A DNA stretch of 64,000 bases from Limnanthes douglasii subsp. nivea. Its lineage: Eukaryota > Streptophyta > Magnoliopsida > Brassicales > Limnanthaceae. The first letter of the stretch is position 1. Every line of letters starts with the position of its first letter. Shown in pieces: positions 1-10,568 of this stretch. The stretch is taken from positions 109,067,278 through 109,131,277 of the forward strand of contig JAUPFV010000003.1 in assembly GCA_036936605.1 (NCBI GenBank), read 5' to 3'. The position numbers and the translations under genes were made by a program. The notes under the pieces were generated by a model. The model did not search any database. It saw only the letters and a list, made by a program, of their open reading frames with translations, and was not told where the DNA came from.

Positions 1-1430
1 ATCGAAGAAGACAGAGTCATTGAGTCTTTCGAATAAAATTGATATGCAACAGGCCGAGAGACGTAGGCGTCGTTTGATGAACTCCGTTAACAATTTGTGT
101 GTGTTTTATTTCACTTTATTTTGTTCATTTTTTCTTTTGATCGGATTGTAGAAATTTGTATATTTTCCCAAAACCTTTTTACTTCAAGCCAGTTTAGAAG
201 TGATTTATCAGGAAAATTGTGTATTTTCCCAAAAAATGAAGCTATATGATAAAAACACGTTCCACTACACTCACTCATTTTTTTCTTTCGTTTTTAAATA
301 TGTTCCTACACTACTCCACTACTTCTACTTCCCTCTCCAATGGAGCAACTACTTTGCACTTAGTTTAATCTTTCTATAATAATTTCTTGCAACAAATTTT
401 TATCTTTTCAATCATTTTTAATTATCAAACTATATATTTTTACAAATTATTTCAATAATTAATATGAATATTTATTTATTATATTTTTTTATGAATTCAT
501 ATCGATAATATAATATATTAGTTATATTTTCTTTAAAACATAGAGTTTGTAATGATATTAATATTCAATATTTTGTTTTAATGTTAGTTTTTTCATTAAA
601 ATTAAACTTTTATTGATAAAAAATTATATTACAATTAAGAGACTTTTGTAAAATCTCATAGTTATTACATGGTTTATGACTTGATACACAAGTAATGTCA
701 TTTGATCAGGCTCTTGAGCATCTAACTTGACCTTTATATGCTGATATTGACTAGATTTATTTTGAGAATCGTAACGACAAGCCGAACTTGTATATACTTC
801 TCTGGGAGGACAACGAGAATCTGGAAACCTATCATCATAGATTTCCATTGAACTCTTCTTCCATCAGCAGAAGTTCCATCTTCCATGATTGATATATATG
901 AACAACTAAGATGACTCTCAACTTACGCTTGATCAATGAGGCTAACTTGATCAAGAGTATCGTTATGATTTGAAGCAACACCTCATATCCTTTTATTAAC
1001 TCGTGTTATCATCTAGGTCATAGCCTTCTATGCACCTGCGAAATCTTATCAAACCATTTGTTATAGAATTCAAAATTAATATACCAGAATAAAATAAATC
1101 CTCAATTATATATCAGGCCTTAAGTAACACGTGTCATGACTTTTTAATAGAGTATGGTCTTAAGGGGATTAAGGATTTGATTATTAGTTTAGTCTTGTTC
1201 ATTATACACTTAATAGTCCAACGTGCAAACCAATTTCTTTCCTAATTTTGGGTTCTTGATATATGTTTAATAGTAATACTAGAGAAGATAAGTTTTATAC
1301 AAAATTTAATTAATGACTCTAAGTAATATGGAGCAAGTTCAAATGCCATCTATTAATATTGTAGAATCATATACAGTGTCCACTTTGTTATAACCATCTT
1401 AAAAGCATATTATAAACCATCTAACAGGAC
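1..1430. other. AT-rich segment without a recognisable gene
   Basis: Mostly A/T-rich sequence with runs of T and A. One minus-strand frame of 74 codons (624-848) is open. It has no recognisable motif, is followed by A/T-rich DNA and has no visible splice partners, so it is not called as a gene. The stretch around 880-1100 has weak minus-strand coding-like composition but is interrupted by stops. It could be unrelated flanking DNA or far-decayed transposon. Confidence 0.4.
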
Positions 1431-1435
1431 CCTAC

Positions 1436-2817
1436 ACTCGGCTACAAGAGCATTTTTCTTATTATACAGTTTATCATAAGCAGCTCACTGATCACCATTT
1501 TTTCCCTAGTTATGTCAGCCTCAATGGAGTCACCATTTGAAAGGTAAGAGACATCAGAATTTAGTTTAAGTTTGTTATCATTTGGGTGATTCCATTTTAA
1601 AGCAGTCACTTTATTATTGTCATTACTATGGAAATACCAACCTAATAATTTGGCATATGCTTATCACTACACAAAATTTTCTTTTTTAGAACATTTGTAT
1701 TGTCTAACTTTCTTAAGATGAAATGAATTTTGTTTAAAACAAGGTTGAAAATTATCTTTTTGTTTTCAAATTTAGCTTGGTGAATAGCTTTATTTGTTGA
1801 CCAAAACCAATATCTGATTAGATGTTGGATTTTCATATATCTTCCAATATTTAGGCTAAAGAACTCAGCTAATTTAGACCATACAGTCTAAGAAATGGTA
1901 CAATTAATAAAGATATTATTAATCGTCTTAGTGTTAGGACAAAACTTACACTTAGATGCTAGAATGAACTTTCTCTTTTGAAGGTTATGATCAACTGAGA
2001 TTCATGCTTTCATAACCTTCCAAAGAATAAAGGAAAATTTGGTATGGATGATGTTATTCCATATTTTATTTAAAATATTTTAGTTATTACTATTATATCT
2101 TATTTTGTTCCATGTTTTTTTAGCGTTGAAATTCACAAACTTATCTAAGGTCTAAATTGATTTATCATCATGGTCATTACAAATTGTGTGACTAAGAATT
2201 AGATTAATATCAGATGTAACAATGTTTTTCTTAAGCTATTTAAGTTCCAAGTCCCATTAGACCACAATTCATTAATTTTCTTTATAGTATACCAAGCAAG
2301 GTTCCTTTTATCAAAGATATTTATTAAAGGTTTGTCTCTAAACCACTTGTTAATCCAAAATTCGATATTACATTTACCTAATTTCCAAGTAATAAAGGAC
2401 CCAGTTATATCTTTAATAGAGATTAATATCTTCCATGTTTTAGATCCTTTAAACTTAAGTTAAGCAAAGGATTAAAGTTTTTGAAATAAATCCAATGCAT
2501 GTAACAAACCTAAAAAGTTTCATTTTCCCAAAATTTATACCCAAAATTTGCAAGAATATGTGTCTTAAAGGTCAGTAATCTTCTTAAATTTTCAATTCAC
2601 CTTCTTTGTAATGTTCACTTATAGAATTCCAATTGGTCCAAATTATAGCATGAGAGGACTCCTTTGATCCCCACAGGAATCTGTTTAGAAGTCTCTCAAT
2701 TTCATGAATAAAAGTCTTAAGGAGACTATAATATTGTATATAATAAGAGGAAATTGGCATTAGAATTGACTGAATCAAAACTAATTTACCACTAAAAGAT
2801 ATGGATGTGTAACCCAA
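1436..2817 (-). pseudogene. LINE-A C-terminal region: zf-RVT and RNase H remnants
   Basis: The block 2817-2584 contains FSGKLVLIQSILMPISSYY and RLLNRFLWGS, matching the thumb/connector that precedes the zinc-binding zf-RVT segment of plant LINEs (compare YGGRLTLI and NFLWGS in LINE-B at 33.7-34.0 kb). Around 1836-1640 there is a W..W motif, RYWFWSTNKAIH. Around 1610-1440 the translation KLKLNSDVSYLSNGDS.. followed by ..AAYDKLYNKKNALVAE matches the start and AE-containing middle of the plant-type RNase H domain. Frame changes lie between the blocks. No functional protein is possible. Confidence 0.75.
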
Positions 2818-3118
2818 TCTTGAATTTTGACTATTATTTCATTTACTAAATCATCGTATAATCTTGTTTTATTACTGTTATGAATATAGACACCTAAGTA
2901 TTTTATCAAAAAGAATCCTATTCTAAATCTAGTGAGTCTTTAAATAGAGGTTATACTTATGTGATTTATTTTGTTTGAGGAAATAAGATTAGGATTTTCA
3001 AGTATTTTAGATTGACCGGGTATGTTTTGGTAGAGATTAAGAAATGAATTCAATTTGTTAATGTTATTTATTGAGTTGTTTGCAAATATGACAAAGTCAT
3101 TTGCAAATGATAAGCAAT

Positions 3119-4160
3119 TTACATTAATTTTACTTTGGTTTTGAATTTCATTAAGGAATTTTGATTAAAGAGTTGGTTAATACCTCTTATGAGGTATTTC
3201 TCAGCAATTATAAAGAGGCTTGTGGCAATTGGATCCCCGTACCTTATGTCATTTGACCCTTTAAAATACCATTGTAAGTCACCATTTACAACGATGGAAA
3301 ATAAAACAGATTTAATACATTTACTTATAAGATTAATGAATTTATGATGAAACCCAAATGCTTTCATTACATTAAGAATCAAGTTGTAAGATATTTTTTC
3401 AAAAACTTTAGTCATATCAATTTTTAATAAGATGTTACCTCTTGAGTTTCTGTTGACGTCATGAATGATATTTTAGGAAAGAATGATATGTTCATGGATA
3501 TTTCTTTCATTAACAAACCTTCATTTCTCTTCAAATATTATCTTATGTATGTTGATAGTTAATCTATAATTTAAGATTCTTGATAAAATTATGTTAAACA
3601 CTGACTGATTGTTCTGTAGTATTTAAGATGTTTAGGATTTTCATATTTAGGTATTAGACAAATGATAGTAGAAAATATACCAATTGGGGCAGGGTTACCA
3701 GTGAAATACTTTATTATTATTAAGACAATATCATTTTGAATGATAGGCCAATATGTTTGATAAAATGTTGTATTGAACCCATCAGGTCCACCGACACTAT
3801 TTGAAGATAAACTTTTAATTGTCTTGTGAATTTCATTGTTTGTTAAAATGTTGAGAAAGAATTGACTGCCTGCAATAGTTACTAACCTATGAATGATATT
3901 CATAGGGTCACAATAATGATTAATATGGTGATTAGGTTTTAAAAGATCTTTAAAATAGTTAACAGTTATCTCACTTATTTTACTTTGGTTATCAATCCAT
4001 ATACCATCAATCCATAAACCATTGATTTTGTTTTTTCTTTGTCTTTTCTTTACAAATTTGTGAAAATACATAGTATATTTATCACACTTTTTGATCTAGT
4101 TTATACTGTTTTTACTCCTAATATGCTTCTTCTCTTGCCAAGAGAAAAAAAATATTTGGT
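3119..4160 (-). pseudogene. LINE-A reverse transcriptase, N-terminal and palm portion
   Basis: Two open blocks on the minus strand (4071-3589 and 3415-3119) plus intervening broken sequence. The first begins with the plant LINE segment YFHKFVKKRQRKNKI, then carries SVGGPDGFNTTFYQTYWPII (the usual GPDGF.. motif) and IICLIPK. The second has FEKISYNLIL and RYGDPIATSLFIIAEKYL, the palm motif usually read as G.RQGDPLSP.LF. The catalytic [FY]-A-D-D block is lost in stops and frame changes. In the cell the intact protein would copy the element's RNA at nicked target DNA; this copy cannot. Confidence 0.85.
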
Positions 4161-4229
4161 ATTAGCTTTGGCAATATTACTTTTATTCTATAAGTTTTTT
4201 ATTCATTTGAAGATTTTATTCATAACTCT

Positions 4230-4465
4230 GAAAAACACAAAAGTGAATACCTTTTGACTAAGCTATTTTCTAATCTACTTAAAAACTAATGGATCCTTAA
4301 ACTCGAACCGGTTTCACAACTTGACCCGAAAAGCTCATGGTTCATTAAATTAAAAGTATAAATACTCTAACCACTCTCATTAGAGCCTCACACTAAACAC
4401 AAAATACCCCAAACTTACTAAAATACTTTACAAAACTACCCCCAGCCCAAAAACAAACTAAATCA
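4230..4465 (+). repeat. 5' LTR of element A, 5'-truncated
   Basis: From about GTGAATACCTTTTGACTAAG (4240) onward this matches 13876-14147 of the 3' LTR. It also lacks the ATTAATGAGGGTGATCAAC block present in the 3' LTR. It ends in AATCA at 4465, directly before the primer site. The first part of the LTR, which in the 3' copy starts TGAGTTCGG, is missing and LINE-A sequence takes its place. Confidence 0.85.
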
Positions 4466-4468
4466 AAT

Positions 4469-4485
4469 TGGTGACCACAGTGGGA
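4469..4485 (+). other. Primer binding site of element A
   Basis: TGGTGACCACAGTGGGA lies 3 bp after the 5' LTR. It differs from the element B site (TGGCGACCACAGTGGGA) by one base. It resembles the non-iMet primer sites of Tat-lineage elements rather than TGGTATCAGAGC. The exact tRNA was not checked. Confidence 0.75.
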
Positions 4486-4537
4486 GCACGAAGGTTCCTA
4501 AATTTTACATTCAAAACCAGTAAGAAAAACAGTTCGG

Positions 4538-6073
4538 ATGGATCCAAACGAGCAAGGTACTCCACCTTCTGTGGTGGAAACTGTCAGGGAGAATAAGGAA
4601 TACACTGTTGAGGAGTGAGATTAGTTGAGAGCAGAGATTGAAGCACTTATGGCCATAAAACAAGGGAGAAATAGAGGGCGTCATATATTCACTATACTGA
4701 CAATCCTAGGGAGAATGAACAATCATTAAAGACTCATATTAGTTCAAAAAAGAATCATCTCAGCTCTAAGAAGACACATCGGTCTAAGTCTGTTGAAAGT
4801 TCAGAGTCTGAGTCCTCTAGTAGCTCTTCGAATGAGGCTGAGCTTGAGGAATATTTGTCATCAAGCAGTGATGATGGGAGATCTAGAAAAAAGATGATGT
4901 TAATAAAAAAAGTATTCAAGAAAGAGGGATAGGCATGGTAGGCTTAAAAGGCATCTGGGCAGAGGGTTATCCCACGGGAATGTTGATCAATTCATGATAG
5001 ATCCTTTTGCTTTTCAGAGCGAACCAGGTATTTTTGTAACGCCTAATGAAGATACAGTATTTAGTCATAATAAGAACTGGAGGCAGTCACCTTTGTCTGC
5101 AAAAATACTATCTGGAAACCTACCCAAAAGATTTGACAGCTCCAAAATGGAAAAGTATAATGGAAGTCGAGATCCGGACACCCATCTAGAGCAATTCAAG
5201 AACTTCATGATGAATTTTGATGATGATGACAAACTCTTGTGCAGAGCCTTCTCCCAAACTTTTACGTGAAGTGTTCTTAAATGGTATAATAGCTCACCTC
5301 ATGGGTGTATTAAGAAACACTTATACATTCGGGGTTGCTTTCCGGAGGCAATTCGTTAGAAGTGAAGAGGTGAAGGGTAATGGGGATACCATTATCCATT
5401 GTTCCCAAGACCCAAACGAGTCTTTAAAGGACTACATAACTCGATTTGTGAATACAAGGATTAGCATATTGCTTTGAGCAGGTGGCAATTGCTTCTGGAA
5501 GAGAGGGTTGAATCTTGGGAACCTGGTTGATCTGTAACCAGGAAAAAAGCTATGACCTAGGGTGGTTGTTAAATCAAGTGAGAAAGTAGATTAATATGGA
5601 GGAAACAAAGAAAACCAGGGTGCACCGTCAAGTGAGGTCCATCATAACAGCTCCTCAAGCCGCTACAAGGCTAAGGAGACCAAACAAGGGTCCAACCGTT
5701 CTAAACAAACTCAATCCAACCAGAATCAGGCCCAGAGCAAATGGTCAAGAGGAAAAAGAGGTCCTTGGGTTCAGCCTAAGTCATTTGCAGAGTTAACGGA
5801 AAATGTAGCCACAATCTATGATAATACTAAGGAGAAAGTCCATTTTCGAAAGCCGGAGGCCTTGCAGTCTCCCAATGAAAGCTGAAATACTTGTTTTTTC
5901 CAGTATCACAATGACATAGGGCATAGCACTTAAGACTGCATAACATTAAAAGATGAAGTTCAGAACCTTATTGAAAGAGGAAAACTGGGAGCATATGTTA
6001 AAAGAAGAAATGGAAAAACTCCTAACAATGCTCCTCGGACGGGCCCTACAAACAATCTTGGAACATCTGCTTA
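4538..6073 (+). pseudogene. Element A gag
   Basis: The start ATGGATCCAAACGAGC at 4538 matches the element B gag start. Downstream pieces include a basic/serine-rich stretch (4740-4870), RFDSSKMEKYNGSRDPDTHL (the F.G..DP..HL gag signature, about 5130-5190), a capsid segment to about 5475 with FRRQFVRSEEVKGN, and a degenerate zinc-finger-like QYHNDIGHST near 5900. At least four in-frame stops or frame changes interrupt it. It keeps the central capsid part that element B has lost. The intact product would package the element RNA. Confidence 0.8.
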
Positions 6074-6379
6074 AGAAGGGGCAATGTTGATGCTTGAAAA
6101 ATTTGATATGGATTCTGAATACATGGATCCTGATCCAACTCGGAATAAGGTACGAGTCATAACAGAGCAAACCAAGACGGTGTTTGGACTGATCAATTTC
6201 TTTGAATCACTAACTATCTTTAAAGGAGATATTGTAACAGCACTCACCCCTTCATCAAGAAGAGGCATGCCCATAGTTTGGGCACTCAATTGGAAGGGGA
6301 AATGTCTTCTTATCAGTGTCAATCCATTTTTCCATTCATAGTTTTTGATGAGGATGATTTGAGAAATATTGTTTGGCCT

Positions 6380-6790
6380 CATGAGGATGGGTGGTTATAG
6401 GAGCATCTATTGGGGGAAATGATATACGCCGAATTTTGATGGATACAGGCAGTTCAGCAAACATCTTATTTGTAAGCTCCTACAAAGAAATGAGGAATCC
6501 AGGTGTTATTCAATACTCGAACGAAACTATTGTGGGATTCACAGGGAGCTCTGCAGATGTAATTGGGGAATTTGAAAGAGGAAGTGTTGTTAGGCAAATG
6601 GCCTTTTAAAACGATGGTGAGGGTAGTATTCGTTGTGGTAGACTGCTCCACATCATACAATGCAATTTTTGGGAGGTCATGGCTTTCTAGAATGCATGTT
6701 GTGGCCTCAACAGTCCATCAGTGTTTCAAGTATGCAGGTTAAGGAAAAGTAGGTGTTGTCCGAAGTAGTCAGAAGATAGCAGAGAGTGTT
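6380..6790 (+). pseudogene. Element A aspartic protease
   Basis: The segment VIGASIGGNDIRRILMDTGS followed by SANILF (about 6391-6480) carries the retropepsin active site D-T-G-S. Further on, TSYNAIFGRSWLSRMH matches the usual YN.I.GR.WL...H flap-end block. Two frame changes follow GEFERGS. The enzyme would cut the gag-pol polyprotein in the intact element. Confidence 0.85.
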
Positions 6791-7099
6791 ATGCAACAGC
6801 TCTTACTCCTAAGACTCTGGGAGCAGTTCGGATTAATGAAGATTAGCAGTTACTAGAGCCTTATGTTGGACAAGTGAGATTGATGACCCCAGAGAGGCTC
6901 CTAGTGTTATAATACCCATTGAAGAAGTTGAAACTCACTCTCTTGCAGAGGGTAAGAATATCAAGATTGGTTCCAAAATGGCACCAGATTTAAAAAAGAA
7001 GTTGTTTTTTTTCTAAACAATCAGCATGTATTTGCTTGGTGCAATAGTGATATAACCTGAGTACTCACAAGCGTCATTTCACACAAGTTGTCCATCTGA

Positions 7100-7980
7100 A
7101 GTGATGTTGCACCTGTTGTAGAGAAAAGAAGAGCTTTTTCTAAGGAAAAAGCAGATATGATAGTTCAAGAGGTTGATCAACTCACCAAGATAGGACACAT
7201 AAAGTAATCCCAATATCCTTTATGGACTGTCAATCCGGTGATTTCACTGACCTTAACAGAACTTATCCTAAGGATCTCTATCATGTCCCCCGGATAGATC
7301 AGTTGGTAGATTCTACGTCTGGAAACAAGTTGCTATCCTTCATGGATGCTTTCTTCGGGTATAATTAGATACAGGTGGATCTGAAGGATCAAGATCACAC
7401 TAACTTTATAACAGACAGAGGTCTTCATTGGTATAAGGTAATGCCCTTTGGGTTGAAAAATCTTGAGGCTACTTATCAGAGGTTAGTGAATAAAACATAT
7501 GCTAATCAGATTGGCAGAAATTTGGAAGTATACATAGATGACATGATGGTTAAAAACCTGGAGGAGGATTTGCACAAATTGATCTTCAAAAAACATTTGC
7601 TAATTTAGCAATTGTGAATTTGAAATTAAATCCAGAGAAATATGTGTTTGGGTTCCGATCTAGAAAGTTTCTGGGCTATATAATAAGTGAAAAAGGTATT
7701 CAGCCCGATCCGGATCAGCTTAATGCACTATTGGAAATGGATCCTCCTCGAAATGTTAAAGAAGTTCAAAGGCTCACCGGAAGGTTGGCTGCCTTAAACA
7801 AATTTATTTCAAGGTCATCGGACAAGTGTGCTCCATTTTTTCAAACCTTGAAAAATGCTAAAGACTTCAACTGGTCCCCACAGTGCAACCAGGCCTTCCT
7901 CACCAAAGACTCTTTACAAGCCCATTCAAGGGGAAAAGCTTTATGTATACCTAGTGGTATCGGAATGTGCTATAAGTAAT
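7100..7980 (+). pseudogene. Element A reverse transcriptase
   Basis: Recognisable RT blocks in order: FSKEKADMIVQEVDQLTK (about 7135), MDAFFGYN (7340, usually FSGYNQI), ITDRGLHWYKVMPFGLKN, TYQRLVNK, and YIDDMMVK with the YIDD catalytic aspartates (about 7533-7553), then KFLGYIISEKGIQPDPDQ. Broken by a stop at N*IQVDL and a frame change before the thumb (7608-7614). A deletion removes the core WRMCIDFTDLN block that element B still has near 36.76 kb. Confidence 0.9.
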
Positions 7981-8199
7981 GTCCTGGTAAGAGAAGTGGA
8001 CATTTATCCTCGTTCGGTGTACTATATCAGTAAAATTTTGTTAGAAGCTGAAAAAATGTATTTAATGTTGGAAAAGTTGGCACTAGTCTTAGTGATTGCA
8101 GCAAGAAAGATGAGGCCATATTTCCAATCTCATTCTATTATTGTCCGGACGTCTTTCCCGCTAAAAAAATGTTCTTCAAAAGGCAGATATATCAAACAG

Positions 8200-8790
8200 A
8201 ATGACCAAGTGGTCAGTTTAATTGGGCGATTACGACATTGATTCCCCCCCCCCCCTCCCCCGAACAACTATTAAAGCTCAATCAATGGCTAATTTCTTTG
8301 TAGAACTCCATGCAGATAGGAATTCTAAACAAACTTTAGAAGGTAAAACCAAGAAAGAATGGGTAGTCCAAACTGATGGTGGATCAAGCACTATGGGTTG
8401 TGGAGCTCGAGTTTGCTTAACTTCTTCGTATGGTGATAAAATATAGCAAGCTATATGTTTTGGGATCAGATATTCTAACAATGAGTTTGAATATAAAGCA
8501 GCTATAGATGGTCTTAAATTGGCTCTTCTCATCCACCATGCTTAAGGTCAATCTAAGCAAAAAAAGAGAAACTGATCAATTACTTACTCGTTTTGAAAGA
8601 AGTGGCAGCAGACTTCAAAAGTGTTTGTTATGAGCATATTCCTAGATCGAAGAATACCATGGCAGACTCTCTAGCAACTATAACATATTCTGAGTCCTAC
8701 CCTTGGATTCACATAAAAGAATGTCCGTCCATAAAGCTAAGTCAGAACAAAGAAGATGGGGAAAGTATGAGCATATATGTGATTCACCTA
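8200..8790 (+). pseudogene. Element A RNase H
   Basis: WVVQTDGGSSTMGCGA (about 8362-8410) holds the first catalytic aspartate of the gypsy RNase H. NEFEYKAAIDGLKLALLI carries the E block. HIPRSKNTMADSLATITY near 8635-8690 is the C-terminal H...N..AD.LA block. Between them a deletion removes part of the central region seen in element B (LMSDSQICVHHA). A run of 12 C followed by T and 5 C at 8244 interrupts the tether upstream. Confidence 0.8.
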
Positions 8791-8829
8791 AGACTGAAGA
8801 TATACCCTCCTTCAATATATTTCTCATGA

Positions 8830-10025
8830 GGTTTTGCCTTCAGACAAATCTGTAGCAAAAATGATTAAATACAAGACATGTGATTTTTTGGTGATAAGGG
8901 GAATTCTCTATAGTAAATCTTTCAGTAGACCCCTCCTACGTTGTTTGGGGTTTGAATAATCCCAAGTCATTTTGTCTGAACTGCATGATGGGGAGGGCTC
9001 AGCACATTGTTGGTAGAGGGCGCTAACTCGGAGAGTCTAATTAGCTGGATACTATTGGCCATCCATAATGGCAGATGCTAAAGAAATGGTGAAGAAATGT
9101 GACCATATTAAAGGTATGAGAATGAAATTCATGTGCCAGCAGTACATGTGGATTCTATCTCGGAGCCAATACATTTGCCAGATAGGGGATGGACTTAGTT
9201 GGACCTCTACATATGGCATCGGGGAGGTGCAGAACTATTATAGTTGCTATTGACTACTTCTCAAAATGGATAGAGGCAGCTCCCTTGGCAGGGATCACAT
9301 CAAAGACTGTCATTAAATTTATGTTATCCAATATATGCTGCAGATTTGGAATCTCCCAAAAGATTACCATAGACAATTGGGCCACAGTTTGATAACAAAT
9401 ATATGGACCATTTCTGTTCCTCTAGAGGTATTCAGCATTTTTTTTCTTATTTCCATCCACAAGCAAACGGTCAGGTTGAAGTTGCAAGCAAGACCATTTT
9501 GTCTGGAATAAAAAATAATTTAGAAGATGCTGCAGGAAAGTAGCCAAGCTATTTACAAGAAGTATTGTGGGCCTACCAAACTACTCTTCGGGCTGCTACA
9601 CAAGAGTCTCATTTTGCCTTGGTGTATGGAATTGATGCAATTAACCCCATAAAAGCTACCATACTATCATACAGAGTCCAAAATTATTGCGAATAAGTTA
9701 ATGAGATAGCAATTAGGAATCAGTTGGATTTAATAGAAGAAAAAAGGTTAAAGCACACTTAAGAACAGCTCACTACCAAGGTTTGATGATGAGAAGATTT
9801 GCCTACAAGGTTAAAAGAAGAGATTTTCAACCAGGAGATAAGGTGTTAAGAAACGTTTTCTTACATACCAAGGAAAACCGGTTTGGGAAATTGGCTCTAA
9901 ATTGGGAAGGCCCCTATGAGGTCTGTGAAAAGCTCAAACCTGGGAGATATAGACTTCAAGACAAATACGGTAGAGCTTTGAAGCATGCACGGAATGTTGA
10001 GCATCTCAGGTTATATTTAAAGTAA
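8830..10025 (+). pseudogene. Element A integrase
   Basis: Remnants of the N-terminal HHCC region (VILSELHDGEGS near 8970; YYWPSIMADAKEMVKKCD near 9050), the core starting MDLVGPLHMASGRCRTIIVA (9189) with IDYFSKWIEAAPLAG, the second Asp block now TIDNWATV (usually TDNGPQF), and HPQANGQVEVASKT with the catalytic Glu (about 9455). The last 80 codons (9783-10025) are an intact-looking C-terminal domain, FQPGDKVLRNVF..W.GPYEV, ending HLRLYLK before a stop. Several stops make it inactive. Confidence 0.88.
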
Positions 10026-10090
10026 ACTTGTTACGTAAGTATTTACTTATTAAATATCAATGTAAATATTATGGGGCATACTATTTCCTA

Positions 10091-10127
10091 CCCTGGTGGT
10101 GCGGGGAGGTTTTAATGAGGTGTCCGG
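10091..10127 (+). other. Conserved post-pol block of element A
   Basis: CCCTGGTGG.GCGGGGAGG followed by TTTTAATGAGGTGTCC lies about 65 bp after the integrase stop. It is nearly identical to the block at the same place in element B (41013-41049) although the surrounding non-coding sequence has diverged. Function unknown; an RNA-processing or 3'-end signal, or an internal polypurine tract, is possible. Confidence 0.6.
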
Positions 10128-10568
10128 TTTCTACTTCAATAATATATAATGCCTTCTTCAAATATTCGGAGGGACTATACTGCAATTCAATTCAAGTATA
10201 AATAACTTATTCAATACCTTGGATCTTTAGTAGACCGGATAAACTTGGTGGTTGGTCATGACTATTAAATACATGTTGTTGGAGATATTAAACACTCTCA
10301 CGTCAATACTTCGGAAATTCTACGGGCTACTTAAATATTATCCATGAAATATTTGAAGTAAAGTATTAAACAATAACAAAGTTGGATAAATTAAACATGT
10401 TCAGACTTAAACCAAACAGTAATACAAAACATGCCTTGCCCATCCAAGGACTTTAGGTGTTCGAAGGACTTATTTGGACTTCAACCAAATAGTAATGCAA
10501 AATGTGGATTGGCCATCCAAGGAATTTGATTTTTCAAAAAGACAAAAAAAATAATACATGATAAAACC

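Larger units (their letters stand above)
1436..4229 (-). mobile_element. LINE-A: 5'-truncated, decayed non-LTR retrotransposon
   Basis: A minus-strand relic of a plant LINE, whose 5' end is at high coordinates. Reading down from 4160, the frames give the spacer before the reverse transcriptase, the RT fingers and palm, the thumb/zf-RVT region and an RNase H-like tail. The upstream endonuclease and ORF1 are absent. The right edge abuts the shortened 5' LTR of gypsy element A near 4230, and no LINE continuation appears after 14147. The element is therefore either a 5'-truncated insertion or was cut by later rearrangement. No poly-T tract or target duplication could be fixed at the left end. Confidence 0.8.

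Noticed and set aside
624..848. Small host gene on the minus strand
   Set aside because: No motif, no splice partners or promoter seen; composition compatible with chance in A/T-rich DNA.
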